Shown here in pieces: positions 22,080 to 33,756 of a stretch of DNA of 64,000 nucleotides. The notes under the pieces were generated by a model. The model was not told where the DNA came from. It searched no databases and worked only from the letters and a program-made list of their open reading frames with translations. Position numbers and translations under genes: made by a program. Position 1 is the first letter of the stretch. Every line of letters starts with the position of its first letter. The DNA comes from Pseudisothecium myosuroides (lineage: Eukaryota; Streptophyta; Bryopsida; Hypnales; Lembophyllaceae): assembly GCA_951799445.1 (NCBI GenBank), contig OX637293.1, positions 27,218,001-27,282,000 of the forward strand, written 5' to 3'.

Positions 22080-23250
22080 GTATGGGAAAAAAATGTACAA
22101 GTTGTAAATACTCCGCTCATGAAGTGAAGAGTCATGATTGAGCGGAAAAAGTCCGTGCTACGTTTTTCCAAACTTACCACGTAATCTAAAAAAAAAACCT
22201 CGGTCTTGCGGTTCAAAGACCCTTCATTCCATAAATCATGCATGATGTTGTACGAGTTAATTTTAACAAAAAAAAATGTAGATTTACTATTTTAAATACT
22301 CTGCCCATGCAAACATTAGTTACGAATCATGAGCGGTTTAATTTCATAGATTGCTACATTGATTTCTAGGTTTAACCTTTGGTTTCGATGATTATTATTT
22401 TTTTACAAGCCGCTAAATATGCCTTTAACATAATGAACTTTGATTTCTAGTTTGCACTTGTGTCATTTCTCTAGAAAATGATTAGTCCAAATTATTTAAT
22501 TAAATAGAAATGACTGTAACGATTACATAAGTACAGGGAACATTGTTGATGATTTTCCTATATAATTCTTTCTCATTCATCTCCTTTGCAATCATTTTCA
22601 TGTACACAATCAACATGATTGGCAAATGTGTAATGAAGAAATAATATCTAAATTATCTTATTGTCTTCTATATAAATTGTCTTCCAATGATCATTGAATA
22701 GATGTGGACAAGAGCGTGATTGCTCGCGGTTTTAGGGGCATACTAGGTGTTAATCTATTTAATTTACTTGTGTTTTGGAGCATATCTGGAGACAGTTCTC
22801 CAAAGTACGTGACCAAGCCCAGCCGCCCATGATCTTGGAATTACTTGCAAAAAATGGAAATTAAAAAAAAATGTCAAACAAAGGACGTTCAAAAATGATC
22901 TTCAATTTATGAAAAAAAAATTAATATTAAGTTACAACTTCAATTTTTTGTTTTTAAATCGACATGTAATATGTATCGCAATTTTGGAAAACGTACCAAT
23001 CCATGGACTTTTCTTGCTCATGACTTCATGAGCGGAAGATTAAGAACTTATACATTCTTTTTTTGATACCGACATGTACTGTTTTATGTATGATTTATGG
23101 AATGAGAGTTCTTTGAATGAACCGCAGGCGGAGGAGGACCTTTTTAGGTTACGTGGTAAGTTCGGAAAAATGTAGCATGATTGGACTTCTCCCACTCATG
23201 CCTCTTCACTTCATGAGCGGAGTATTTTGAACTTGTACCTTTTTTTCCAT
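22080..23250. repeat. Long imperfect inverted repeat with ~180-bp arms
   Basis: The left arm (about 22,080-22,260) contains ATGTACAAGTTGTAAATACT, CTCATGAAGTGAAGAG, CTTACCACGTAA, CTGAACCGCA-like and CATTCCATAAATCAT. The right arm (about 23,070-23,250) carries the same blocks in reverse complement. Less conserved inner units lie near 22,270-22,350 and 22,990-23,060. The arm unit is related to the 177-bp satellite of element B, so this may be inverted satellite monomers and not a separate transposon. Confidence 0.7.
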
Positions 23251-23269
23251 ATCGACATGCACTGTCTTA

Positions 23270-24800
23270 TGCATGAAATTGCCAGACATTTTTAAAACGA
23301 AACCATTCCATGGGAGGGCCCGTTTCATTCCCAATTTTTTTTACTTCACGTGAATTAGAATTTTGCAATGGGCAAGAAGTAAATAATTATAGTGGTGGAA
23401 TCTAAATCCTAAGAGGAATTCCAACTCCAACAATAGAATTTTATGCATGCATGTATGAACCATCCATGACATTTTCAAAATGAAGCCATTTCATGGCAGG
23501 GCCCAATATTTTTATTCCCCATTTATTTTAATTCACGTTAAGATGGATTTTTCAACGGGCAAGAAGTAAAAATAGTGGTGGAATCTAAATCCTGAGAGCA
23601 ATTCCAACTTCCACGATAGAATTTTATACATGCATGTATGAACCATCCATGACAATTTAAAAATGAAGCCATTCCATGGGAGGGCCCGTTTCATTCCCAA
23701 TTTTTTTTACTTCACGTGAATTAGAATTTTGCAATGGGCAAGAAGTGAATAATTATAGTGGTGGAATCTAAATCCTAAGAGCAATTCCAACTTCCACAAT
23801 AGAATTTTATGCATGCATGTATGAACCATCCATGACATTTTTAAAATGAAGCCATTTCATGGCAGGGCCCAATATTTTTATTCCCCATTTATTTTAATTC
23901 ACGTTAAGATGGATTTTTCAACGGGCAAGAAGTAAAAATAGTGGTGGAATCTAAATCCTGAGAGCAATTCCAACTTCCACGATAGAATTTTATGCATGCA
24001 TGTATGAACCATCCATGACATTTTTAAAATGAAGCCATTCCATGGGAGGGCCCGTTTCATTCCCAATTTTTTTTACTTCACGTGAATTAGAATTTTGCAA
24101 TGGGCAAGAAGCGAATAATTATAGTGGTGGAATCTAAATCCTAAGAGCAATTCCAACTTCCACGATAGAATTTTATGCATGCATGTATGAACCATCCATG
24201 ACATTTTTAAAATGAAGCCATTTCATGGCAGGGCCCAATATTTTTATTCCCCATTTATTTTAATTCACGTTAAGATGGATTTTTCAACGAGCAAGAAGTA
24301 AAAATAGTGGTGGAATCTAAATCCTGAGAGCAATTCCAACTTCCACGATAGAATTTTATGCATGCATGTATGAACCATCCATGACGTTTTTAAAATGAAG
24401 CCATTCCATGGCAGGGCCTAACTGTTTCATTCCCAATTTTTTTTTCTTCACGTGAATTAGAATTTTGCAAGGGGCAAGAAGTGAATATAGTGGTGGAATC
24501 TAAATCCTGAGAGCAATTCCAACTTTCATAGTAGAATTTTATGCATGCACGTGTGAAATTCCATGACATTTTTAAAATGAAGCCATAGTTCAATGGCAGG
24601 GCCCGTTTCATTCCCAATTTTTTTATTTTCATGTGAATTAGAATTTTTCAACGGGCAAGACTAGAAAATAGTGGTGGAATTTAAGGTTGGAGCAATTACA
24701 TTTTTCTAAATCAAATTTTATGCATGCATGTATGAAATTTCATGACTTTTTAAATATGATTTAAGCCGTTTCAAGCCATCATGCATTTCATTCTCGATTT
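23270..24800. repeat. Satellite array in the centre of element A, 183-bp monomer, about 8 copies
   Basis: GAACCATCCATGACATTTTT recurs at 23457, 23640, 23823, 24005, 24189 and 24372, with weaker copies near 24556 and 24735; the step is 182-184 bp. Two monomer types alternate (GGGAGGGCCCGTTTCATTCC and GGCAGGGCCCAATATTTTTA), giving a ~366-bp higher-order unit. The length is typical of plant centromeric or nucleosome-phased satellites. It lies between the two divergent genes, as does the 177-bp array in element B. Confidence 0.9.
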
Positions 24801-25116
24801 TTTGTTTCACATCAGTGGAGATTGTTCAAATAACAATAACAAATAACAATATTACGTACATCGTTGTCAAATAATGATGTAGATGTATACCACGTTCGAT
24901 CATTTCAAAAATCCAGAGGAAGATTGCATGACCTACAATATTCTCATGAATGACATGATTCCAGGTTTAAGCATTCATCACCCGTCAAAGTGCATAAACA
25001 AATTTGAAAGCATTTAACTCATTAAATCATTCAGACTGAGATTTAAAATACAAAATAAATAAATGGTTTAGTTTGTTCTTTGTTCCATCATGATTGCACA
25101 TCCAAAGTCCTTCACA
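24801..25116. other. AT-rich spacer, nothing recognised
   Basis: There is no open frame or repeat of note between the satellite and the foldback element. Confidence 0.4.
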
Positions 25117-25269
25117 AGGGGCTTTTTTGCGTTTCCCTCTCTTACTTTCCCCTATGTAAACAACAATCTTATGACTTTTCATTGTGTCAACGGATTGTGA
25201 CACAACGAGAAGTCATGGATTGCCGTTTACGCAGGAAAAAATGAGAGAGGAAAACGCAAAAAAGCCCCT
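25117..25269. mobile_element. Foldback MITE-like hairpin, about 153 bp
   Basis: AGGGGCTTTTTTGCGTTT at the left is answered by its near-perfect reverse complement at the right (AAACGCAAAAAAGCCCCT). The homology continues inward (CCTCTC, GTAAAC, GACTTTTC, TTGTGTCA) almost to the centre. No clear target duplication was found. Confidence 0.7.
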
Positions 25270-25540
25270 GGTGCTTTATTTAAAAATTCGTAGATGAAAT
25301 AAAAATTGTGTCAATCATTGTTTAATCCGTAAAGTCCCATATTAAACCATAGGATGTTGTACTACATAACAAGAATTATATATGAAATCAATCTGTTAAC
25401 TGACATTTTTAATTAGCAATATTGAGTTATATTGAATTTTAAGTTTATATATTCCCAGTTTGAGATGACGTAAACTTAATTGAGGAAAAAATTGGAAACA
25501 AATAATCAGCGTCATTTTCATTTTTCATAATACCCTAAAC

Positions 25541-25755
25541 CCTAAAAGCCGTAAACCATGAACTGCAGACCCTGAAAACGTTAATGTAAAGCGCTGCCAT
25601 TGTATACCCTAAACCCTATTAAACCCTGAAACCCTGAACCCTGAAACCAAGAACCATGACCTTGAAACCGTGAACAATACACTACAACATGTACCCTAAA
25701 CCCTATGACCGTGGACTGTAGACCCTATGACTGTGGACCCTAGACCCTAAGATTG
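25541..25755. repeat. Degenerate telomere-like CCCTAAA repeats
   Basis: CCCTAAACCCTA blocks (near 25541, 25605 and 25690) are mixed with variants such as CCCTGAAACCCTGAACCCTG and GACCCTAGACCCTAAG. The orientation is CCCTAAA on the plus strand. Element B has TTTAGGG runs at the equivalent place in the reverse arrangement (44,959-44,985). Confidence 0.75.
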
Positions 25756-26349
25756 CATTCATTGGAATAGAAAATAACAAATATGAACATTCGGGAGTTC
25801 AAACTTTTTGTTGATTCTTTTTGTAAGTGAGGTGTTCCACATGTTTTAGGTGCTCAAGCTTTTGGGTTCACGAGATTTGGTACAGTTCGTTTCTGTAGGA
25901 TACGTATAATCAGGTCGTGTAGGGGAAGAATTCCGAGTATTGATCGGGGAAGCGTGTGACATTCTGTCAAGTGAAAGTCTTCAGAGTTTGATCCGCTTTG
26001 GTCAAAGCATCATTGACTCCTAGAAAACGGTGCAACGATACCATCCTTGAATGCGGCGAATTTCAAAATGTCAGTGAAGAATCGGAATTTCAGTGAAGCC
26101 TGGATTTGCGAAGTTCCAGTCAGAAAGTCAAGAGCCTCACGCCCTCCCTCCTTGTAGTCAGAGATGCGCGGAATTCGAGAATGCAATCAACTTCCGAAGT
26201 GAAGGACCGCACGTACCCCCAGGCCGTTGTTGATTGTGGCACGACATTCAAGAACGCATCCAACATTCGAAATCAAGGATCGCTTGGTGATTTCAAAATT
26301 CGCGGCGGGAATTCAGAGCTGAAGAATTCGAACCAGCCACCTGGTTCAT
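25756..26349. other. Region upstream of the DUF7869 leader exon, short direct repeats
   Basis: Loosely repeated phrases (GAATTCGAGAATGCAATCAA near 26172 and ATTCAAGAACGCATCCAACA near 26249, each followed by AAGGACCGC or AAGGATCGC) suggest degenerate ~75-bp direct repeats. No gene is recognised. The DUF7869 promoter is probably in the right part. Confidence 0.35.
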
Positions 26350-26498
26350 AACCCGAAAAGAACCTGGAGCTTGCTCTTTTTGTCTGCACACGTGAACACG
26401 CGGAGTAGGCTGCGGAGTGGCGAGTGGGTGTCTGCCGGCGTTGGCGACAGAGTGGGCGTGGAGGCGCACGAAGTTCTGACCGAGCCAGTTGCTGCAAG
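26350..26498 (+). other. Probable non-coding 5' exon of the DUF7869 gene (element A)
   Basis: A consensus donor CTGCAAG-GTAAGAATG ends the exon at 26498. A matching acceptor (TGTACAG, 27869-27871) lies 55 bp before the ATG at 27927. The intron between them (26499-27871) contains six palindromes, mirroring the B gene, whose 5' intron carries seven of its own palindromes. The left end is a guess. Confidence 0.4.
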
Positions 26499-27871
26499 GT
26501 AAGAATGCATCCCTTGCAAGTGTTATGCGATTCCCAATGTCGAGGATTTTGTAGTCGAATTGACGCCACTGCACTCTGTCACAAACTGAGGATGTCGTAG
26601 ATTGAAAGTGAAACGGAGTCTGCGATAATTTTCTTCGCGCATTGTACTCATTTTGCGAAAAACTCACGTGCTTAAGGGATCACCATGCTGTGGTGACACC
26701 GAGGTTCCTTTTGAATCGTGGGACGGCACTGCCCTGAGGGCAAGTTGATATGAGAACCTTGTACGTGGATGACAACCGGTCAGAACGTCTTCACAAAGTA
26801 GTGAAATTAGGTTGCGCTAGGAATTAGGCAAACTTACATGAGGAAAACCCAGCCATCAAATTCAACTACTTCTAAGAACGTTTCTTATTGTACCCATGGA
26901 GGTTCAGGAGTCTGAATTACAACAAAATCCACTTTAAAAGTAGAGAATTTTTGTACAGTAACTGAGAATAGTTATAGAGTGTCGAATGTCATGAAACCGG
27001 TGACAGGAAACCTAATTTCACGATCATCTGTAGATACGTTAGTCTACGACAGTAGAATACGTGTATATATCCAACATACGTAAGCATCGTGGGATCCCAC
27101 GATCTCCGCTTATTGAGCGTGGGCGAGACCTCTCAGTCTTCGAGTATAGAGATATCGCGGTCTGGTAGTCGAGGGATGTTCTATCATTTCGTCGTGGGAT
27201 CCCACGATCGATTGAACCTTGGCTGTGGCCTTCCTGGTGTACGTCTAGGTGCCTTACTTTTCGATGACCGTCATACTCCTCGTCGATCTTGTATAAGCAT
27301 CGTGGGATCTCACGATCACATTTTCGGTTGGCACCAGGTTCTCCTACTCGGGGGGGTTCACAAACACTCTTCCGGATTTTACAGGATACCGAACTCGTGG
27401 GATCCCACGATTGATTGATAATATGTCGGGGACTCATCACAGTGATTCAGTTTGACCCAGTACTTCATTTATATTTCTGTAGCGATCTATGTGATCCCTT
27501 AGGAGGATCTTGGAATACCGCGATCTCTGGTTTAAGTGATTCAGCGCCAACAGTGTCGTGGGATCCCACGATGTACTGAACGTTCTTTGGTTAATGTCTT
27601 CTAAACTTCTGCGACGTTTTCCTGAATGCCTTGGCTTCTTCCCAGTGGTTCTGGGACGGCCTTCTTGAGATCGCACTATCGCGTCTGGGCTTTCGAACTT
27701 CTTGTTGACAGTAACTAGATTCACTTGTTCATGTTGCGTTGCCGTGTGATCGTGAGTTCCCACGACTGTACAGACGTTGATGCTTCTGTCCTTCATGTCG
27801 TGAGGTTACAATGCCATGAATGCAGCGCTCTTCTGTAGACATGCCTAACTCCTTGAATGTATGATGTACAG

Positions 27872-30800
27872 GTTTTACGGATCGTTTTAATCTCGTCCAC
27901 GGGATTCGATAGAGCTCACTCTGACAATGGATTCATTCTGTGAGTCTGCTGCTGACGCGATAGTTCCGTATGTAGACGGAACGCATGTAGAGGGTGAATC
28001 ACAGGATTCCACCGGTGGATGTGAAGCGTTTGTGAATGGTGATTGGGTTAAGCTGTTTGTGCCTGGATTCGGTGAAGTTGGATCAGGAATCGTTAAAGAG
28101 GTTCGTCCCCAGGGCCAGTGGCTGGGTGTGCCCATACCTGTTGAGCCTTGGATTTACATTCTGGTACGACCTCATTCTGTCAAATTAGAATTCCAGGATT
28201 TGAAATGCTTTCCTTGTCAGAGGGGTATGAACACATTAGAGGATGTTCAAGAGAATGTAGTGTTGTGGAGAGCCGCCGACGTTGTTAGAGCGTCGGGGGA
28301 TCCCCCGATGGATCCATGTCTGTATATTTGTCAAGGAGCTTGGTTTGGACTTGATGTGCATCGGAAGGACACCGACGGACTCCTCGTTTCCTCGGGTCGT
28401 ATCATTTGCTGGAGTCCGGAGGATCATTTCCAAGAGGAGACACTTGGTGAAGGTTTCCTAGGTGTGACAGTCCTCGATGTTTTTGTGGGTGACACCGAAG
28501 CCATAATGTCTCACGACAGGTGGCCAATTTCGGAGTGCTGGTTTCCCAACGGTCGTTCGTTGAAGGAGACAGTGGATCATTTTGCCGCCATTCCCAATAT
28601 GGACGACCCTCTCGCTTACCTCGGAGGTAGAATGAAAGCACCATATCGGTTTATAGTTCGCAAACCCAATCTGGAACTGAAGGAATCGCAGTACTCCCGC
28701 AAAACGGCAGACGAGGAGATTCGGAAAGTCAGCTCGGAGAAGTGCTGCAGACGTCTGTGTTGTCAGCATTATAACCAGGAGTTCACGCTGTTAGTAAGGC
28801 AGAAGTACTACTTGAAGTCGTTTGACGAGCGCCGTGAATATGGGATTGGAGTGGGAGGACAACTACACGAAAGGTACGGGGAGCGGAAGCGGAAATACGT
28901 CACGCTAGAGGGAGTTGATGTTTGTGGCAAGGCGTGGCACATAATTCACGGCATCCCAAAGTCCACTTACCACAGTTACATCGAGATGTACAACGACGGC
29001 GTCGTATCAGGGACGCACGGAAACACAGGGGTTAAGCGCCCGCGGGCTCGGACTGTTTAGGTCGCTGGGACTATGAAAGCCATTATTGACGAGAATGCGG
29101 ATCAAATGCCCCACCAAATGCGCGGCATCGGGAACGGAAGAACGGACACTCTAAAATTCCTTCCTCTCGGAAGAAATTGGAAACGAGTCCGAGCAGACGC
29201 CAACAAGGTAGTGCCCCTTATCTCCTGTCACTGCTTTATTGATCGTGAGATCTCCCGACGAGATCAATGATCGTGAGATATCACGATCACTGTTCTGGTG
29301 CATTGCTTGTCATTTGCATTCCTTCCCCTTCGCTCGTATCGATGCTTAAGCGTACCGATTCTGGATGTGCAGTTGAATGCCGACTACGGTTTGCCGCCCG
29401 TGAGCCAGTCGACTATTAGTAGACTCAAGCGGGAGAACTTCAACAACGTCTCCATTAAGCCTGTCGGAAGTTCGTTTGCAAAATGTACTACGTGCAACGA
29501 CCTACAGCAGTTTATTCTGAAGTCTCCGAAAGGAAGCCCCGAGTACGTGGAGTTCGTGAAGCAGCGGACTCATCATCTGAATCACCAAGCTTCTTGCCGT
29601 CGTTTGTATGCGTCTTGGCGTGAGGAATCCAAACGAGATCCTCGAAGAATTTTATGTATAATTCACGACAAGATGGATACATCCAAGACGGCTCTACCCA
29701 GACTCCGGGTGACAACGAAGGCCACGGCCGGTCTGGGGCAGCTTCCGATGAGCGTTACTGGAATGGTAGCTCATGGCCATGGTGACGGTGCTTACGCCCA
29801 TTATACTCCATCTTGCTGGCCGGCGGACTCCAACTTCACCATTTCGTCTTTGGCGAGGTTGTTGCGCCGGCTGGAGGGTCCACCTATTCGAGAGGCAGGC
29901 GACCTCTTTCCATATCCGCCGGCTAACTCATTGTTCGAGGCACTGCTTAGAGGAAAGTCTAGATGTATGGACAGCCTAACCCTCACCGAACCTGGAGCTC
30001 GGGTTGGAAGTACCCCTCTTCCTGAAAATTTATATCTTCAGCTTGACAACTCTGCCAAGGATAATAAGAACAAATATCTGATGGCGTTCTTATCCTTGCT
30101 CACTGCACGAGGTGTCTTCAAGGAAATTCAGGTTGGGTTTCTACTAGTCGGACACACTCACGAGGACATCGATGCATATTTCAGCCACCTTTCCAAGGCC
30201 CTGAAGACCAAGAACACTTTTGTCGTTGCTGACCTCATGAAAGCCTTCATGCAGTCCCAAGAACTGTCATTTATGCCGGAGTTCATACAGGAGGTGGGGG
30301 ATTTCAAGTCGTTCGTGGAGGGTTACCAATGCGATCGCGGGGAAAAATTAATTGGATTGGGGGAGATGCACCTGTTCAAGTTCTACGTGGACACTGATGG
30401 GGTCCCCGTCATGAACTTCAAAAGGTCAGCAGTTGATTCGAACTGGTTGCCGTCGAAGAAACCTTCTGAACGCATTTGGAAGACAGACAGCAATGGTCGG
30501 TCCATGCTCCCTCACGGCTGTCCTAAGCCTGTTCCGTTTAAGCCCATGTGGGGCAGCGAGGTTCCGATACCGCATGGAAATCAAGAGAAGGCAAGGGAAG
30601 CGGCGCGGAAAGCTACCTTGAACAAGGGTTTCATGCTGGTAGGACTCGAGAAATACATTCAGTACTGGCAATACGGTATTTCTAGATGCGAAGGATTTGC
30701 AACTGCGTTCGGTCCATACATGGATTACTGGAAGTGTGTTCTCGATGAGCTGAAGGAACCATTACCCGAGTGTCCTCCGGAGTTGGTGGAAGGCTTCTGG

Positions 30801-31310
30801 CCACAACACGATTGGAGGGTGGCGCGTAATGGAGTCCCTCGCCCAGGATCGACGGTGAATCCTATGGACGTGATTCCGGAGGAAGAAGAGGAGCCGGAGC
30901 CTTACTGCGGCCCTGCAAATGAAGCGCCAAGGGAAAGCTTTAATCCATGGCTAGACATACGACCAGGCTGTTGGGTACTTGTCAGACCGGAAGTCCCGGA
31001 ATCATGTGCTGTTTGGCAGGGAAGAGCATTGTCTACTGTATGCAGAGTGGAAGGAGATGTGAATAACGGGAAGTTCTTGCTTCAGTACTGGCGACCCGAT
31101 AACTCCGAAACGAGGCTGGAATTGCTTTATCGGAATTGCTGGTACGGTAAATGGGTCGTTGAAAAAAGTCCCCCCACCTGGGTGGACGCGGGTGCTGCAG
31201 TATATGCGAATTGGTCCAGGAGAGTGGATCAAAAATCACGGACGATTCCTCAGAAGAGTAGGGAGGCTGCCTTAGTGAATTTGAATCGGGCAAACGTGGT
31301 GGACCCATGA
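27872..31310 (+). CDS. DUF7869-type protein of element A, candidate transposase
   Basis: Coding exons are 27927-29207 and 29373-31310, in phase, about 1,072 residues, with one in-frame TAG (29058-29060). The TAG aligns with a Gln in the element-B protein (HTQQATATLK). The N-terminal 250 residues are unique. Then comes a Cys-rich segment (EKCCRRLCCQHYN, VDVCGKAWHIIHGIPKSTY), CTTCNDLQQF after the intron, and the core: HDKMDTSKTALPR, MVAHGHGDGAYAHY, LYLQLDNSAKDNKNKY, then VGHTHEDIDAYFSHL. This matches what I recall as the DUF7869 family, common in repeat-associated eukaryotic genes. The spaced acidic residues (MD, LDN, HEDID) fit an RNase H-like DDE fold, but that is inference. The intron holds palindromes at 29242 and 29270. 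Confidence 0.75.
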
Positions 31311-31499
31311 TTGAGTGCCTAGTCCGGGGTCGCTACTGCCATCGTGGGAACTCCCGACGCACTGTGTCGGTCGTCGCGGCAATCGTGAGATGTCACGATG
31401 CATTCTGCGGGGCGCGACTGCCATCGTGATATCGCACGACGCATTCTACATCCAGTAAGCGCAACCGCAAGTGGGGGTTTCGAAGTACAGTCCGTTGAG

Positions 31500-31907
31500 T
31501 CAGTAGGACTGTTCTTCGATTAGTTTTTCAGAGCTACTTTTTGTGACTTGTATATGTAAAATAAATCTGTATGAATATATTAATATGTTTATGATTTCTA
31601 TTCTTTGCGTGCGCCACGGGGGCAATGACTTGATAGCAGAAGCGCGGGATGTCTTTCTTCCTCTCGTCTCCTGAAATGGAAGTGGTTTATGTTTGTGTGT
31701 GGAACAGAATACATTGCTCGGGTCACACATGCACTCAAATGAGTCTGAATAATGCATTTCTTTTCTCTCACAATTACACTGTTGGAATTCTAGTCTTCTA
31801 GGTTTTGCATCTTCACAATTATATAGCGAACATTCAACCAAGTACGAATCTATTTTTTGCAGTGAAAGAACCTTGATGTTCTTTACACAAACTGAAACTA
31901 CTGTCAT
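31500..31907 (-). CDS. Small Cys-rich ORF of uncertain reality
   Basis: A 135-codon minus-strand frame encodes a protein with Cys and His clusters (CSLYNCEDAKPRRLEFQQCN, ECMCDPSNVFCSTHKHKPLP), then a basic segment. It lies convergent to the DUF7869 gene between palindromes at 31423 and 32091. No known zinc-binding signature fits exactly and element B has no visible counterpart, so it could be a chance frame. Confidence 0.25.
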   Translation of the reverse strand: MTVVSVCVKNIKVLSLQKIDSYLVECSLYNCEDAKPRRLEFQQCNCERKEMHYSDSFECMCDPSNVFCSTHKHKPLPFQETRGRKTSRASAIKSLPPWRTQRIEIINILIYSYRFILHIQVTKSSSEKLIEEQSY

Positions 31908-32762
31908 TATTTCGGATGGAATATTATGTTTACTTAGCCGTTATACATCTTCAGATGTATGTTGAACGTCTGAGCACCTGTGACTCAGTGGTCTACAGTT
32001 CTTCAAATGTCACTGTGAGTAAGTTACTGTGATATGCCCCTGTCACTTCGTCATATCCTGACTACCTTAGCTCCACTATGTTAGCAGTCCGTCGGGAGAT
32101 CTCCCGGTGAATCCTAGAACCGGACTCCTTATTCCCAAGAGCAATTGCTCATTTGGTAATTGTCAACTGATGTTTGAATTTCAAATCCACTTGTGTGTAC
32201 TTCCTTTGAACTCTCGGGATACCATATATCTTTGAAAGAATCGCCCCCCTCGTGCCTTACTGTGAATCATTCTTGTCTGATGAACTCCAATATCACTTGC
32301 ATTTTAGCACAGGAATCAAGTTGTGCCCCACTTCAACACCAAGATTGTCAGTGAAGCCGACTCATATTCTACACCCCCGTCAGGGGATCTCCCGATAGAA
32401 TTATGTGAAGATCAGCGCTCATTGAGGGATTAATATGGGATGGGGGCCATGTTTGCAACAAGTGGTGGTCATCGGGGGATCTCTCGATAGGTTCTGAGAC
32501 TTCAGATGTGCTGTAAATTGGATGCCTAAACTACGGAAACCCGGTCCACAGATCTCCTAATACAATCATGTGAACTCTACCACGGATCCGCTATGTTACA
32601 ACTACACGATTTCTTTCATTTCCAAGCACATGAAGCATTCCCCGACATACTTGTGGGTGCTGAATTGGATGCATGCAAAGCGTTCCTATTTCAGGAGATC
32701 TCCAGATCCATAGAAAAACATCAGGGGATTTCACCGCCTCTTTACTTCTGGACTATTGAAAG
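31908..32762. other. Right subterminal arm of element A
   Basis: Palindromes at 32091, 32379 and 32471 and a weak one at 32691 are the only organised features. A short hairpin (TACTTCTGGACT...AGTCCAGAAGTA) directly abuts the right terminal repeat. Confidence 0.55.
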
Positions 32763-32788
32763 TCCAGAAGTAGTTAAATATGGCATAA
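32763..32788. repeat. Element A right terminal inverted repeat (26 bp)
   Basis: Its reverse complement is identical to 11278-11303. The flank beyond it (TAATTCC) begins with TA, compatible with a TA duplication. Confidence 0.85.
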
Positions 32789-32828
32789 TTCCATCGTTTG
32801 TCTAATTGTGAAATAGTGAATACTTTAA

Positions 32829-33752
32829 CCCCTAAAGGACCGAGTCTTTTCTTTCACCCAAACTACACTGAAAACTGCCATTTCTATTGTGAAGAGCCAA
32901 AAACTTAAAAATTGTTTTTTTCTGGCATATCCAACCGTTAGATCTTATATTTGACTAGTATATGAATACGTGGAAGAAATTTCAGAAACTTTGATTGTGT
33001 AGATTGCAAGATATATGCCTTTGAAGTGAAAAAAACAAGTTTCTGAGCACCTTGCTTAATTAGATGTTTTGTCTTTGAATTTTTTCAGTGCAAGTTTTTT
33101 GCACTCTTGATTTTGATTTTCTACTTATTTATGTTAATTAGTTGAGTGGAGAATCTCCCAAAAATATTTAAACAAAAAAACACTTAATTTTCATTCATTA
33201 AAAAATTGTTAAGTAGAAATGGGTCGAAGAGTGATGAAAAAATTAAATAGATAATAGGTTTTAGTTGAAATTGAATTACAATAATTCCAACGGTAAGATT
33301 GTTCTAGCTTGAAAATCTAACCCATTCCAACAATTTATTCTTAAAATTCTTACAAATTGCATTCAAAAATAAATTCTAAAAGTTACTTTGCCTAAAAGAT
33401 GCTTAGATTGCCCGAAAAACTAAGATTGTCCAGAACTTTCTCATTATTAGTCCAAATTGGATGAAATAAAGCTTCACATGTAGACAAAAATATAATCTTT
33501 AAAAAAAAAAAATTTGCCAAAAAAATATTTTCATTTTTTGTGATTTTGTTGGTGTTGCCCGCCAAACTTGGTGCTTATTATGCCATAACTTTTTCTTCCG
33601 GGCATCAATTAAAATAAAAATTATATATTCACAAAGCTCTCACTAAAATACACGCCCTCAAAAAATCCTAGAAAAAATCACCCAAAATTGAGACCATAGG
33701 AACCTGCACAAACCCAAATTGTCCCTCAAGGGGACAAACGGTCCTTTAGGGG
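32829..33752. mobile_element. piggyBac-like non-autonomous element, third copy (924 bp)
   Basis: TTAA at 32825-32828 and 33753-33756 flank perfect 14-bp inverted ends, CCCCTAAAGGACCG. Internal landmarks (CTGCCATTTCTAT, GATTGCAAGATAT, a lone TTAGATCTTATA block) match the copies at 4927 and 5795. It inserted only 36 bp outside the end of element A. Confidence 0.85.
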
Positions 33753-33756
33753 TTAA

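Larger units (their letters stand above)
11342..32706. repeat. Dispersed element-A palindromes, consensus RTCGTGGGATCCCACGAY (about 37 sites)
   Basis: Site starts that I read: 11342, 12303, 12651, 12852, 13361, 14883, 14991, 15099, 15207, 15913, 17721, 17778, 17894, 17960, 18023, 19528, 19613, 19786, 19878, 19974, 20064, 20182, 27086, 27191, 27299, 27394, 27555, 27749, 28292, 29242, 29270, 31341, 31382, 31423, 32091, 32379, 32471, with a weak site at 32691. Seven lie in the giant gene's 5' intron, five in its 459-bp intron, six in the DUF7869 5' intron and two in its coding intron. The arms are the conserved part (RTCGTG...CACGAY). The centre varies: GGATCC, AGATAT, AGATCT, GATACC. Dimeric DNA-binding protein sites are the simplest reading. 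Confidence 0.9.
11278..32788. mobile_element. Giant element A (21.5 kb): DUF7869 + ParB/methyltransferase/FCP1-like giant gene
   Basis: The element is bounded by a perfect 26-bp inverted repeat beginning TTATGCCATATTTAACTACT. Flanks read CT-TA left and TA-AT right, compatible with a TA target duplication. From left to right it carries a degenerate FCP1-like fragment (-), the giant gene (-), a centre with satellites and telomere-like runs, and the DUF7869-type gene (+). About 37 copies of its own palindrome lie in the two gene arms and none that I found in the centre. Element B shows the same plan reversed. The boundaries and gene order are seen; mobility is inferred from the inverted repeats, the insertion into a retrotransposon ORF, and the homologous second copy. 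Confidence 0.8.
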
